DNA of 32,533 bases from Massilia sp. UBA2604 (GTDB lineage: Bacteria; Pseudomonadota; Gammaproteobacteria; Burkholderiales; Burkholderiaceae_D), in the NCBI GenBank assembly GCA_002339265.1, contig DDKG01000072.1:1-32533 (forward strand). The letters run 5' to 3'. The notes under the pieces are model-generated. The model searched no databases. It saw only the letters and a list, made by a program, of their open reading frames with translations, and was not told the origin of the DNA. Shown one piece after another: positions 24,684 through 32,533 of this stretch. The first letter of the stretch is position 1. Every line of letters begins with the position of its first letter. The translations under genes and the position numbers were made by a program.

Positions 24684-26540
24684 ATGAAAAAACTCATCTC
24701 GGCATTCTGGATCTTCCTCGGCGCGCTGGCCTGCCAGCCGGCGCTGGTCCAGGCCCAAGCTCATTCGACCCCCGACTCCCTGCGGCCAGCGTTCCTGCTC
24801 ACCGGCGCGCTGCACCGCGACAGCCAGGACCTGTCCGGCCAGTGGACCTACTCGAAAGACCTGTACCGCACCGGCCTTACCGACATCAACGGCTGGGTGG
24901 CCAAGTCGCGCATGCAGCGATCGCGCGACGTCGACGTCGCCGCCGTCGAAGCCAAGGGCGGCGTCGACTTCTACGAGTTCGACATGGACCGCGGCTCGCT
25001 CATCAACGTGCCCGGCGCCTGGAACGCGGCGGCGGCCGAGCTGCGCTACTACGATGGCCTGATCTGGTTCCAGCGCAAGTTCGATGCGCGTCCCGAGGCA
25101 GGCAAGCGTACCTTCCTGCGCTTCGAGGCGGTCAACTACCGCGCCTATGTCTACCTCAATGGCAAGGAAGTGGGCCGCCACGAAGGAGGCTTCACGCCCT
25201 TCGTGCTGGAAGTGACCGAGGCCCTGCGCGCCGGCGACAACCGGCTGGTGGTCGGCGTCGATTCGAGCCATGACGCCCAGTCGATTCCCACCCAGATCAC
25301 CGACTGGGACCTGTACGGCGGCATCACCCGCAAGGTCTCCCTGGTCACCACGCCGGCGACCTTCATCGACGATGCGACGCTCACCCTGCGCGCCGATGGC
25401 CGCATCGCCGGCGAAGTGCAGCTGCAGGGGCCGCAGGCCGCGAACCAGGCGGTGACGGTGGCCATCGGCGCGCTCGGCACGGCCCGTGCGACTACCGACG
25501 CCAACGGCCGCGCGCTGCTCGACCTGCCGGCGCCGAAGGGCCTGGAGCGCTGGACGCCGGAGAAGCCGACCCTGTACGATGTGCGCTTCAGGGCCGGCGG
25601 GGACCAAGTACGCGACCGCATGGGCTTTCGCACCATCGCCGTCAAGGGCAACCAGATCCTCCTGAACGGCAAGCCGCTGTTCTTGCGCGGGATCTCGCTG
25701 CACGAGGAGGAATTCGGGCCGAACCCGGCGCGCAATATGACCGAGCAGGCGTCGCGCGCGCTGCTGCACGAGATCAAGCACGGCCTGAACGGCAACTACG
25801 TGCGCCTGTCGCATTACCCGCACTCCGAGACCACGGTGCGCCTGGCTGACGAGATGGGCCTGCTGGTGTGGAGCGAGATCCCGGTGTACTGGACCGTCGA
25901 CTGGGATAACCCTGCTGTGCTGCGCAAGGCGCTGGTGATGCAGGCCGAGACCATCTACCGCGACCGCAACCGCGCCTCCGTGATCCTGTGGAGCGTCGGT
26001 AACGAGACGCCGGTCGCGTCGGCCCGCACGCGCTTCCATGCCGCCATGGCCGACAATGTACGCGCACTCGATCCGACCCGCCTGGTGAGCGCCGCGCTGC
26101 TGGTCGAGCGCAAGGGCGACGTGCTGGAGATCCAGGACCCGCTGATCGACAAGCTCGACGTGCTGGCGGTGAACGTGTACGCCGGCTGGTACGGTCCCGA
26201 TACGCTGGACGGCATCGCCAAGCTGCGCTGGAACGTGCCGGGCGAGCGTCCGCTTATCCTGTCCGAATTCGGCGCCGACGCGCTGGCCGGCTACCGCAAT
26301 CAAGGCATGAAGAAATTCACCGAGGAATACCAGGCCGAGTACTACCGCAAGACGCTTGCCATGGCCGAGGGCATCCCGACCCTGCGCGGCCTGTCGCCCT
26401 GGATCCTCAAGGACTTCCGCTCTCCGCGCCGCGAACACCCGGTGTTCCAGAACGGCTGGAACCGCAAGGGTATCCTGTCCGAGAGCGGCGTGCGCAAGCA
26501 GGCTTTCGACGTCCTGGCCGATTACTACCGCCGTAAATGA
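24684..26540 (+). CDS. GH2 beta-glucuronidase, exported
   Basis: A 618-residue GH2 enzyme with a signal peptide (cleavage near VQAQA, 22-26; a weak lipobox at Cys 17 leaves lipidation open). Order: sugar-binding sandwich (about 45-225, [30 protein letters not shown]), immunoglobulin-like domain (225-320), TIM barrel (320-618). Glu 441 in SVGNETP is the acid/base and Glu 528 in LILSEFGAD the nucleophile. Asn 593-x-Lys 595 in NRKGI is the N-x-K signature that binds the glucuronate carboxylate and separates beta-glucuronidases from beta-galactosidases. It should release glucuronate in the periplasm from glucuronides brought in by the receptor upstream. Its TGA overlaps the gudD start as ATGA, so the two are translationally coupled. 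The ribosome site is weak. Confidence 0.88.
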   Translation: MKKLISAFWIFLGALACQPALVQAQAHSTPDSLRPAFLLTGALHRDSQDLSGQWTYSKDLYRTGLTDINGWVAKSRMQRSRDVDVAAVEAKGGVDFYEFDMDRGSLINVPGAWNAAAAELRYYDGLIWFQRKFDARPEAGKRTFLRFEAVNYRAYVYLNGKEVGRHEGGFTPFVLEVTEALRAGDNRLVVGVDSSHDAQSIPTQITDWDLYGGITRKVSLVTTPATFIDDATLTLRADGRIAGEVQLQGPQAANQAVTVAIGALGTARATTDANGRALLDLPAPKGLERWTPEKPTLYDVRFRAGGDQVRDRMGFRTIAVKGNQILLNGKPLFLRGISLHEEEFGPNPARNMTEQASRALLHEIKHGLNGNYVRLSHYPHSETTVRLADEMGLLVWSEIPVYWTVDWDNPAVLRKALVMQAETIYRDRNRASVILWSVGNETPVASARTRFHAAMADNVRALDPTRLVSAALLVERKGDVLEIQDPLIDKLDVLAVNVYAGWYGPDTLDGIAKLRWNVPGERPLILSEFGADALAGYRNQGMKKFTEEYQAEYYRKTLAMAEGIPTLRGLSPWILKDFRSPRREHPVFQNGWNRKGILSESGVRKQAFDVLADYYRRK

Positions 26541-27904
26541 CTGCCGATACCATGACTCATCCAGAATCATCCACCGCAACCGGTACGCCCGTCATCACGG
26601 CGATGCGCGTCGTCCCCGTCGCCGGCCGGGACAGCATGCTGATGAACCTGAGCGGGGCCCACGGCCCCTGGTTCACCCGCAACGTCGTGGTCCTGACCGA
26701 CAGCGCCGGCAATACCGGCCTGGGCGAGGTGCCGGGCGGCGAATCGATCCGCCGCACGCTCGAGGATGCGCGTGCGCTGGTCGTCGGCCGGCCGCTGGGG
26801 GACCATCTCGCGGTGCTGAACGCGATGCGCAGCGCCTTCGCCGGGCGCGACGCCGGCGGGCGCGGTCTGCAGACCTTCGACCTGCGAACGACGATCCACG
26901 CGGTGACCGCGGTGGAGTCGTGCCTGCTCGACCTGCTGGGCCAGTTCATGGGGGTGCCGGTGGCGGACCTGCTGGGGGAGGGCAGGCAGCGCGACGCGGT
27001 GCCGATGCTCGGCTACCTGTTCTATATCGGCGACCGTGGCCGCACCACGCTCGACTACCGCGGCGAGCCCGATGCCGACGACCCCTGGCTGCGCCTGCGC
27101 AACGAAGAAGCCATGGCACCCGAAGCCGTGGTGCGCCTGGCCGAGGCGGCGCAGGCGCGCTACGGCTTCCAGGACTTCAAGCTCAAGGGCGGGGTGCTGG
27201 AAGGCGCGGCCGAGATGGAGGCGGCGGTGGCGCTCAAGGAGCGTTTTCCGACTGCGCGCATCACGCTCGACCCGAACGGCGCCTGGTCGTTGAAGGAAGC
27301 GGTGCGCCTGTGCCGCGATAAGCACCAGGTGCTGGCATATGCCGAGGACCCCTGCGGCGCCGAGAACGGCTATTCGGGACGCGAGGTGATGGCCGAATTC
27401 CGGCGCGCCACCGGGCTGCTCACCGCAACGAATATGGTGGCCACCGACTGGCGCCAGATGGCGCATTCGCTGCAGCTGCAGTCGGTCGACATCCCGCTTG
27501 CCGATCCGCATTTCTGGACCATGCAGGGTTCGGTGCGCGTGGCCCAGTTGTGCCAGATGTTCGGCCTGACCTGGGGCTCGCATTCGAACAACCACTTCGA
27601 CATCTCGCTGGCGATGTTTACCCACGTGGGCGCGGCGGCGCCGGGCCGGGTGACCGCGATCGACACCCACTGGATCTGGCAGGACGGGCAGGCCCTGACC
27701 AGGGAGCCGCTGCGCATCGAGGGCGGCCAGGTGCGGGTGCCTTCACGTCCCGGCCTGGGCATCGAGCTCGATCCGGACGCCCTCGAGGCGGCGCACCAGG
27801 CTTACCGCAATATGGGCCTGGGCGCGCGCGACGACGCGGTGGCGATGCAGTTCCTGGTGCCGGGCTGGCAGTTCGACCACAAGCGCCCCTGCCTGGTGCG
27901 CTGA
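26537..27904 (+). CDS. gudD: D-glucarate dehydratase
   Basis: A 455-residue enolase-superfamily enzyme that converts D-glucarate (and L-idarate) to 5-keto-4-deoxy-D-glucarate. It matches E. coli GudD almost end to end: [51 protein letters not shown] and [18 protein letters not shown]. Catalytic and metal residues are in place: Lys 215 and Lys 217 (FKLKGG), Asp 245 (LDPNGAW), Glu 270 (YAEDPCGAE), Asn 299 (ATNM) and His 353. The ATG at 26537 overlaps the GH2 stop by 4 bases; Met at 26552 would also work, and neither has a good ribosome site. Glucarate is made from glucuronate by uronate dehydrogenase, which is not seen in this window, so an oxidative uronate route is inferred. Confidence 0.95.
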   Translation: MTADTMTHPESSTATGTPVITAMRVVPVAGRDSMLMNLSGAHGPWFTRNVVVLTDSAGNTGLGEVPGGESIRRTLEDARALVVGRPLGDHLAVLNAMRSAFAGRDAGGRGLQTFDLRTTIHAVTAVESCLLDLLGQFMGVPVADLLGEGRQRDAVPMLGYLFYIGDRGRTTLDYRGEPDADDPWLRLRNEEAMAPEAVVRLAEAAQARYGFQDFKLKGGVLEGAAEMEAAVALKERFPTARITLDPNGAWSLKEAVRLCRDKHQVLAYAEDPCGAENGYSGREVMAEFRRATGLLTATNMVATDWRQMAHSLQLQSVDIPLADPHFWTMQGSVRVAQLCQMFGLTWGSHSNNHFDISLAMFTHVGAAAPGRVTAIDTHWIWQDGQALTREPLRIEGGQVRVPSRPGLGIELDPDALEAAHQAYRNMGLGARDDAVAMQFLVPGWQFDHKRPCLVR

Positions 27905-27910
27905 AGCACG

Positions 27911-27935
27911 GCGGGCCACATCCTGCGTGGCCCGC
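27911..27935 (+). terminator. Stem-loop after gudD
   Basis: GCGGGCCAC (27911-27919) and GTGGCCCGC (27927-27935) make a perfect 9-bp GC-rich stem with a 7-base loop, 7 bases after the gudD stop. The tail ATTGCTCATGATCTTGATTG is only moderately T-rich. It probably ends the receptor-GH2-gudD transcript. Confidence 0.6.
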
Positions 27936-28002
27936 ATTGCTCATGATCTTGATTGATTTGCATGCGGCGCGGACAGCGGCGCGCCGATGGGGAACAATAG
28001 AG

Positions 28003-28030
28003 GGCGCTGGAACATTGAAATACCAGCGCC
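28003..28030. promoter_or_regulatory. Inverted repeat in the gntR leader
   Basis: GGCGCTGG (28003-28010) and CCAGCGCC (28023-28030) are perfect 8-base arms around a 12-base A+T-rich centre. It ends 20 bases before the AGGAG of the GntR gene. It could be an operator for the regulator itself or an RNA hairpin influencing translation. FadR-type operators are usually shorter and A+T-rich, so autoregulation is only a guess. Confidence 0.4.
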
Positions 28031-28064
28031 GCCTTTCGACCGCATCGCCAGGAGATCCACCACC

Positions 28065-28787
28065 ATGCCTTTCGCCGACGACAGCTTCCACCTCGACCGT
28101 TCGCGCAATGCGACCATCCAGGTGTTCGAGCACTTGCGCGAGCTGATCGTCAGCCTGGCCATCAAGCCGGGCACGGTGCTGGCGCGGCCCCAGTTGTGCG
28201 AGTTCTACAAGCTGTCGGCCAGTCCGGTGCGCGAGGCGCTGCTGCGCCTGGAAGAAGAACACCTGGTCGACATCTACCCGCAGCACCAGACCCGGGTGCG
28301 CCGCATCGACCTGGCCCAGGCCAGGCAGGCGCATTTCCTGCGGCTGTCGGTGGAGCTCGAGATGGTGCAGGTGCTGGCCCAGGACGCCGATCCTGTCCTC
28401 GCGCGCACGCTGGCCGGGCTGGTCGAGCGCCAGCGCGCCAGCCTCGATTCCGGCGACCTGAGCACCTTCACCCAGGTCGACATGGAATTCCACCGCTGCC
28501 TGTACCACGCGGCGGCGGTGCCCGACCTGTGGTCGATGATGCGCAGCCGCAGCGGCAACCTGGACCGCCTGCGCCGCCTGCACCTGCCGCTCAACGGCAA
28601 GGCGCAGTCGATCCTGGACGAACACGCCGCGATCGCCCGGGCCATCGCGCAGGGCGACGCGCCGGCGGCCCAGCAGATGGTGCGCAGGCACCTGTCGGGC
28701 ACGCTCAGCGCGATCGACGCGCTGCGCACGCGCTATCCCGACCTGCTGCTGCCGCTCGACTACGGCGCGCCGGTCATGGCTGCTTAG
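28065..28787 (+). CDS. GntR-family regulator, FCD (FadR) subfamily
   Basis: A 240-residue cytoplasmic transcription factor. Residues 13-80 form the winged helix-turn-helix (IQVFEHLRELIVSLAIKPGTVL, ASPVREALLRLEEEHLVDI). The C-terminal helical FCD domain (about 85-225) has the metal-site pattern Asp 139, His 143, His 187 and His 209, which usually coordinates a metal that contacts a small carboxylate ligand. This group controls uronate, gluconate and hexarate genes, so it fits as the regulator of the receptor-GH2-gudD genes upstream, with a uronate or glucarate as inducer; the ligand is inferred. ATG 28065 is chosen because AGGAG lies 10 bases upstream and the residues before it do not look like protein. 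It converges on the FKBP gene with a 19-base gap. Confidence 0.88.
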   Translation: MPFADDSFHLDRSRNATIQVFEHLRELIVSLAIKPGTVLARPQLCEFYKLSASPVREALLRLEEEHLVDIYPQHQTRVRRIDLAQARQAHFLRLSVELEMVQVLAQDADPVLARTLAGLVERQRASLDSGDLSTFTQVDMEFHRCLYHAAAVPDLWSMMRSRSGNLDRLRRLHLPLNGKAQSILDEHAAIARAIAQGDAPAAQQMVRRHLSGTLSAIDALRTRYPDLLLPLDYGAPVMAA

Positions 28788-28806
28788 AACCTGCCGGGAT
28801 AGGCTC

Positions 28807-29244
28807 TTAGCGCACGTCGAGCAGTTCGACGTCGAAGATCAGGCTGGCGTTGGGCGGAATCGGACCGGCGCCGCCGGCGCCGTAGCCCATCTCGGGCGGC
28901 AGGATCAGGGTGCGCTTGCCGCCGACCTTCATGCCTTGCACGCCTTCGTCCCAACCGCTGATGACCTGGCCGGCGCCCAGCTGGAAGCTGAATGGCGCGC
29001 GTCCGGCCGAGGAGTCGAACTGCGTGCCCCGCAGCGTTTCCTTGCCCGGCTCGTACAGCCAGCCGGTGTAGTTGACGACGGCGGTCGCGCCGGCCACGGC
29101 TTCCTTGCCGCTGCCGGGAATGGTGTCGATCTTCTGGAAGGCGACAGCGGCCGCTGCCGACTGCGGCGCCGGGGCGCGGTCGCAGCCGGCCAGCGCCAGC
29201 GTCAGGCCCAGGCCGAGGACGCAGGAGGAGAGCAGGTGTTTCAT
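28807..29244 (-). CDS. FKBP-type peptidyl-prolyl isomerase, lipoprotein
   Basis: A 145-residue protein with a lipoprotein signal (lipobox LAGC, Cys 21) and a single FKBP domain from about 38 to 145. Conserved segments are VVNYTGWLYEPGK, FDSSAGRAPFSFQLGAGQVISGW (the FDSS...F.LG.G.VI.GW core), GVQGMKVGGKRTLILPP, MGYGAGG and IPPNASLIFDVELLDV at the end. It catalyses cis-trans isomerisation at proline bonds and should act on the periplasmic side of a membrane. ATG 29244 is chosen because it starts the signal peptide; the open frame extends further upstream without protein-like sequence. The upstream bases AAAGAAAGAAG give a weak ribosome site. It is a single-gene unit divergent from the MBL hydrolase. 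Confidence 0.92.
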   Translation of the reverse strand: MKHLLSSCVLGLGLTLALAGCDRAPAPQSAAAAVAFQKIDTIPGSGKEAVAGATAVVNYTGWLYEPGKETLRGTQFDSSAGRAPFSFQLGAGQVISGWDEGVQGMKVGGKRTLILPPEMGYGAGGAGPIPPNASLIFDVELLDVR

Positions 29245-29309
29245 GGGCTTCTTTCTTTGTGATTGCCGGAATGGGATGCCCGGCAGCATACATGGCCCCA
29301 CGCGCGTTG

Positions 29310-29384
29310 CCAACACCGCAACGCTGCCGCGATGAAGCGCTGCACCGGCGGCCATGCGGTGTTGGTGCGTTTCAGTCAACACCG
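29310..29384. repeat. Inverted repeat and a third motif copy between FKBP and MBL genes
   Basis: CCAACACCGCA (29310-29320) is matched by its exact reverse complement TGCGGTGTTGG (29355-29365). A third partial copy, CAACACCG, follows in direct orientation at 29377-29384. A smaller nested dyad, GCCGC with GCGGC, lies inside. The cluster occupies the 254-base divergent region and could bind a regulator or form a cruciform. No family was recognised. Confidence 0.55.
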
Positions 29385-29442
29385 TGAGCCCGTCCGCAGG
29401 CCTACCGGCCGGCTCCCATGCTGCATACGATGACATTTCGCT

Positions 29443-29460
29443 ACCAGTCGTCCGACTGGT
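29443..29460. promoter_or_regulatory. Perfect dyad upstream of the MBL hydrolase gene
   Basis: ACCAGTCG (29443-29450), spacer TC, CGACTGGT (29453-29460): an 18-base inverted repeat with perfect 8-base arms, 38 bases before the ATG at 29499. A TACGAT box (29426-29431) lies just upstream without a good -35. The size and symmetry fit a dimeric repressor such as a TetR or MarR protein; no such gene is in the window. Confidence 0.5.
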
Positions 29461-29498
29461 CAGGCCCGCCTGAAAGGGCCCCAACTTGGAGATGTCAC

Positions 29499-30416
29499 AT
29501 GAATGCCCGAGACAACACGATCAAGCCCGGCAATCCGGGCTCCGAGGAACTGGTCCCGTCGCGCTACGCCCTGCGCGTGGGCGAGATCGACGTGCTGGTG
29601 GTGAGCGACGGCGTGCTGCCGCTGCCCGCCGTGACCATGGCCACCAACGCCGATCCGGCCGCGCTGGCCGTCTGGCTGGACCATATGTTCCTGCCGCCTG
29701 ACGCCTTCGACTGGCCGCTGAACGTGCTGGTGGCGAGGAGCGGCGAGCAGGTGGTTCTGGTCGACACCGGCCTGGGCTCGCAATTTCCCGGCTTCCCGCG
29801 CGCGGGCCAGACCCCGCACCGCCTGGAGGCCGCCGGCATCGACCTGTCCTCCGTCACCGACGTGGTGATCACCCATATGCACATGGACCATATCGGCGGC
29901 CTGCTGGTCGAGGGGCTCAAGGAACGCCTGCGTCCTGACTTGCGCATCCATGTGGCAGCCGCCGAAGTGGCGTTCTGGGACCGGCCTGATTTCAGCCACA
30001 CCGCCATGCCGGAACCGGTGCCGGACGTGCTGCGTTCGACGGCGCGCGAGTTCATGGAACAGTACCGCGGCAATCTGCAGGTATTCGAGGAGCGCCACGA
30101 GGTGGCGCCGGGCGTCGTCGCGCGCCGCACCGGCGGCCATACGCCCGGCCACTGCGTGGTCGACATCGACTCCAACGGCGAGCGCCTGACCTTTGCCGGC
30201 GACGCCATGTTCCCGGTCGGCTTCGACCATCCCGACTGGCACAACGGCTTCGAGCACGATCCCGACGAATCGACCCGCGTGCGCGTCGCGCTGTTCGGCG
30301 AACTGGCGGACAACGGCGGCCTGCTGGTCGCCACCCACCTGCCGTTCCCGTCGGTGGGCCGGGTGGCGCGCGACGGCGATACTTTCCGCTGGGCGCCGGT
30401 GTTCTGGGATCACTGA
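29499..30416 (+). CDS. Metallo-beta-lactamase-fold hydrolase
   Basis: A 305-residue cytoplasmic (no signal peptide) MBL-fold enzyme. The zinc site is complete: THMHMDHIGG gives His 126, His 128, Asp 130 and His 131; His 214 lies in GGHTPGH, Asp 235 in FAGDAMF and His 280 in ATHLPFP. VVLVDTGLGSQF (85-96) is the usual preceding strand. Overall it resembles lactonase or organophosphate-hydrolase-like members (VLPLPAVTMATNADP near the start is typical of that group), so a lactone or ester substrate is likely, but quorum-signal hydrolysis is not shown. GGAG at 29488-29491 is 7 bases before ATG 29499; this fixes the start, as the earlier in-frame Met has no ribosome site. A dyad upstream suggests repression, and a strong terminator follows. 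Confidence 0.87.
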   Translation: MNARDNTIKPGNPGSEELVPSRYALRVGEIDVLVVSDGVLPLPAVTMATNADPAALAVWLDHMFLPPDAFDWPLNVLVARSGEQVVLVDTGLGSQFPGFPRAGQTPHRLEAAGIDLSSVTDVVITHMHMDHIGGLLVEGLKERLRPDLRIHVAAAEVAFWDRPDFSHTAMPEPVPDVLRSTAREFMEQYRGNLQVFEERHEVAPGVVARRTGGHTPGHCVVDIDSNGERLTFAGDAMFPVGFDHPDWHNGFEHDPDESTRVRVALFGELADNGGLLVATHLPFPSVGRVARDGDTFRWAPVFWDH

Positions 30417-30464
30417 GCGGGATGCGCCAGCCAGGACACATCGGCTTTGCCTACTGTCATCAAC

Positions 30465-30488
30465 AAGCCCGCTTCGGCGGGCTTTTTT
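30465..30488 (+). terminator. Strong Rho-independent terminator after the MBL gene
   Basis: AAGCCCGC (30465-30472), loop TTCG, GCGGGCTT (30477-30484) and then TTTT. The stem is perfect, with a stable tetraloop and a T-run. On the opposite strand the stem is preceded by A residues but lacks an equal T-run, so it works mainly for the MBL gene. Confidence 0.9.
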
Positions 30489-30510
30489 GCGTATGTACGC
30501 GCATCTCGAT

Positions 30511-30566
30511 TTGCTTGTAAATGGATGTATGAAATATTTTGTGTATTTATGTCAACGGAATGACAT
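30511..30566 (+). promoter_or_regulatory. Candidate promoter and operator of the second TonB receptor
   Basis: TTGCTT (30511-30516) and TATTTT (30535-30540) are 18 bases apart in a clearly A+T-rich stretch. The dyad ATGTCA-N6-TGACAT (30549-30566) lies where transcription would start, a usual place for a repressor. The leader would be about 110 bases long and contains a GC-rich hairpin (GGGCGC 30593-30598 with GCGCCC 30615-30620). Promoter boxes are weak; the dyad is perfect. Confidence 0.4.
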
Positions 30567-30655
30567 TACATTGCGTTAAGCCTGGTATCGAGGGGCGCGA
30601 CCCGGTAGTTTCCGGCGCCCGCATGCAAGCCCCGCAACACAGAATTGGAGAGTGA

Positions 30656-32533
30656 ATGAAAGTCAAGCCGATCTGCGCCGCCATCATGCTGATGTCGGCC
30701 TATGGCGCCCCGACGCTGGCGCAAACCGTGACCGATGCCGAGGCCACGAGCGCCGCTACCGAACAAGCCGCACCTGCCGCTCCCGCAGCTCCGGCAACCC
30801 CGGCAGCCCCGGCGGTCCAGGCCGTCCCGGCCGCCGCCGTGATCCAGGTCACCGGCCTGCGCCAGAGCCTGCGCTCGGCCGAAGACATCAAGCGCGACGC
30901 TCCGCAGGTGGTGGACGCCATCAACGCCGACGACATCGGCAAGTTCCCCGACCGCCAGGCTGGCGATGCGCTGCAGCGCGTGGCCGGCGTGCAGGTGGGA
31001 CGCGATCGCGGCGAAACCAGCACCGTCATCATCCGCGGCCTGCCGGACGTCGCCACCACGCTCGACGGCAACGAGATCTTCACCGCGGCCGGCCGCCGCC
31101 TGTCGTACCAGGACTTGCCGGTCCAGTCGATCGCGGGCATGGAAGTCTATAAATCGGCCACCGCCAACCAGTTCGAGGGCGGCATCGCCGGCGCCGTCAA
31201 TATCCGCCTGCGCGCGCCATTCGACAACAAGGGCTTCACCGCCACGGGCTACGTCGAGGACCGCGTGAACCAGATCAACGGCAGCGGCAATACCTCGGAC
31301 AAGCACAGCCCGGGCGGCGGCTTCCTTGTCAGCAACCGCTGGGACACCGACTTCGGCGAGATGGGCGCGCTGTTCGACGTCGCCGTCAACCGCGACAACT
31401 GGGCCTTCCCGGTGCAATACGTCGACCGTCCCGACAATGTGTTCTCGGTGAGCCCGGACGGCAGCGCGACCCGGCTCGGCAACACCGGCCCGTATGCCCC
31501 GGCCGCGCCGGGCGACGTGCTGGGCCAGTTGCCGAACATCGGCGCCATCTACAACGCCGGCCAGCGCGAGCGCCAGAGCGTGCACGGCGCCTTCCAGTGG
31601 AAGGTCAATCCGCGCCTGACGGCGAGCGCCCAGTACCTGGGCATGGGCTACCAGGGCCGCACCGGCGTCAACTACGTGATGAGCAATACCACCTGGGCGC
31701 CGCGCCTGACCGACGTGACGCTGGCGCCGCAGGGCAGCGCCTGCGCCACCCCGCAGGGCGCGATCTGCCCGATCCTGTCCGCCAGCGCGCCGGCGGCGCA
31801 GTTCGGGAATGCCTACGACTGGGATCCGTACACCGCGTCCAGCACCTGGGGCCAGAACGAGCGCACCACCACCCATTACCTGAACCTCGGCCTGAAGTAC
31901 AACGATGGACCGCTGAGCGTCGATTCGCAGTTCGGCTACACCCGCTCCAAGTTCGTCAACGACACCGTGATCGTCGACCAGCAGGTGCCTGGCGCCAGCA
32001 CCAGCGTGTATTCGTACGGCGCCGACGGCCACGGCGGCTTCAATGCCATCAACCTGCCGGGCAGCAGCGGCAATGCGCTGCAAGACCCGCGCAACTACGT
32101 GCTGCGCGGCCTGGTGCAGAACTGGAACGAGCAGGCCGGCAGCCAGCTGCAATGGCGCACCGACGCCACCTATCGCCTGGGCGGCGACGGCTTCTTCACG
32201 GCGCTGCTGGGCGGCCTGCGCATGTCGTCGCGCAAGGCCAGCTATCACGGCGCTGAAGGGCACGCCGATTTCAGCGGCGAGCGTCCGACCGCGCTCGGCG
32301 CCCTCGGTCCATCGTTCCAGGCCCAGGTGCCGGGCCTCGACCGCATGGGCGGCGCCTGGTATGGCCCATCGTCCGACTACCTGATCGACAATGCCGACGC
32401 GGTGCGCAACCTGTACGGCGCGGCCAGCGGCCGCGTGCCGGACGATCCGGGCCGCCTGTTCGACCAGCGCGAGCGCAATGCAACCCTGTACCTGGCCGCG
32501 CGCTGGGCGGCCAACCCGGGCGGCATCGACGTC
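30656..32533 (+). CDS. TonB-dependent receptor, truncated by the window edge
   Basis: The frame stays open for 626 codons to the last base, so the C-terminal part is missing. A signal peptide ends near residue 23 (TLAQ). An Ala/Pro-rich linker (38-60) precedes the TonB-box-like VIQVTGLR (62-69). The plug follows: DAPQVVDAINADDIGKFPD (81-99), ALQRVAGVQVGRDRGE, IIRGLPDVATTLDGNE, SIAGMEVYKSATANQFEGGIAGAVNI. The GKFPD...AL.R.GV pattern belongs to the large carbohydrate-related receptor group common in Xanthomonas and Caulobacter relatives (TIGR01782-like). Barrel strands follow, with a Cys pair in an outer loop (SACATPQGAICP). GGAG lies 5 bases before the ATG. The cargo is unknown; a plant-derived oligosaccharide is a reasonable guess. 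Confidence 0.9.
   Translation, partial: MKVKPICAAIMLMSAYGAPTLAQTVTDAEATSAATEQAAPAAPAAPATPAAPAVQAVPAAAVIQVTGLRQSLRSAEDIKRDAPQVVDAINADDIGKFPDRQAGDALQRVAGVQVGRDRGETSTVIIRGLPDVATTLDGNEIFTAAGRRLSYQDLPVQSIAGMEVYKSATANQFEGGIAGAVNIRLRAPFDNKGFTATGYVEDRVNQINGSGNTSDKHSPGGGFLVSNRWDTDFGEMGALFDVAVNRDNWAFPVQYVDRPDNVFSVSPDGSATRLGNTGPYAPAAPGDVLGQLPNIGAIYNAGQRERQSVHGAFQWKVNPRLTASAQYLGMGYQGRTGVNYVMSNTTWAPRLTDVTLAPQGSACATPQGAICPILSASAPAAQFGNAYDWDPYTASSTWGQNERTTTHYLNLGLKYNDGPLSVDSQFGYTRSKFVNDTVIVDQQVPGASTSVYSYGADGHGGFNAINLPGSSGNALQDPRNYVLRGLVQNWNEQAGSQLQWRTDATYRLGGDGFFTALLGGLRMSSRKASYHGAEGHADFSGERPTALGALGPSFQAQVPGLDRMGGAWYGPSSDYLIDNADAVRNLYGAASGRVPDDPGRLFDQRERNATLYLAARWAANPGGIDV

Noticed and set aside
24675..26579. 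634-codon minus-strand open frame opposite the GH2 gene
   Set aside because: It is the complement of an enzyme with both catalytic Glu residues identified; no independent support.
29499..30416. N-acyl homoserine lactone lactonase (quorum quenching)
   Set aside because: The zinc motif is common to many MBL-fold enzymes, and nothing in the sequence or neighbours shows a homoserine lactone substrate.

Overview
The window is GC-rich, tightly packed bacterial DNA with proteobacterial gene content: a respiratory L-lactate dehydrogenase, an OsmC-YcaO fusion, TonB-dependent receptors and Tat and lipoprotein signals. A soil or plant-associated betaproteobacterium of the Oxalobacteraceae (Massilia/Duganella type) fits best. 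That placement is inferred from gene content and style; there is no rRNA gene to confirm it.

Positions 1-12291 are a pectin locus aimed mainly at rhamnogalacturonan I (RG-I). A periplasmic PL22 oligogalacturonate lyase is cut by the left edge. Divergent from it are a double-module CE12 acetylesterase and a GH105 unsaturated-uronyl hydrolase. Facing these is a five-gene minus-strand operon: PL11 lyase, DUF4861-like protein, PL26-like exo-lyase, CE12 acetylesterase and GH43 lipoprotein. The two operons converge on a large inverted repeat. Together they can remove acetyl groups, trim side chains, cut the backbone and take the unsaturated uronic acid off the products, mostly in the periplasm.

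Positions 12292-22362 are mixed: lldD, a tyrosine recombinase with unusual catalytic residues, a NERD-SF1 helicase, a secreted alpha/beta hydrolase, a possible small RNA or leader ending in a terminator just before the OsmC-YcaO gene, a second interspersed inverted repeat, and a phytoene-dehydrogenase-like flavoprotein. The 345-base gap at 22018-22362 holds several stem-loops.

Positions 22363-28787 look like a glucuronide or uronate locus: TonB receptor, secreted GH2 beta-glucuronidase, glucarate dehydratase (ATGA overlap) and a GntR/FCD regulator. The implied route is glucuronide to glucuronate to glucarate to 5-keto-4-deoxyglucarate. The uronate dehydrogenase it needs is not in the window.

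Positions 28788-32533 hold an FKBP-type lipoprotein, a metallo-beta-lactamase-fold hydrolase behind a perfect dyad, a strong terminator, and a second TonB receptor that runs off the right edge.

The least explained items are the RNA-like element before OsmC-YcaO, the DUF4861 member of the RG-I operon, the displaced triad acids in the double CE12 protein, and the recombinase plus NERD-helicase pair.
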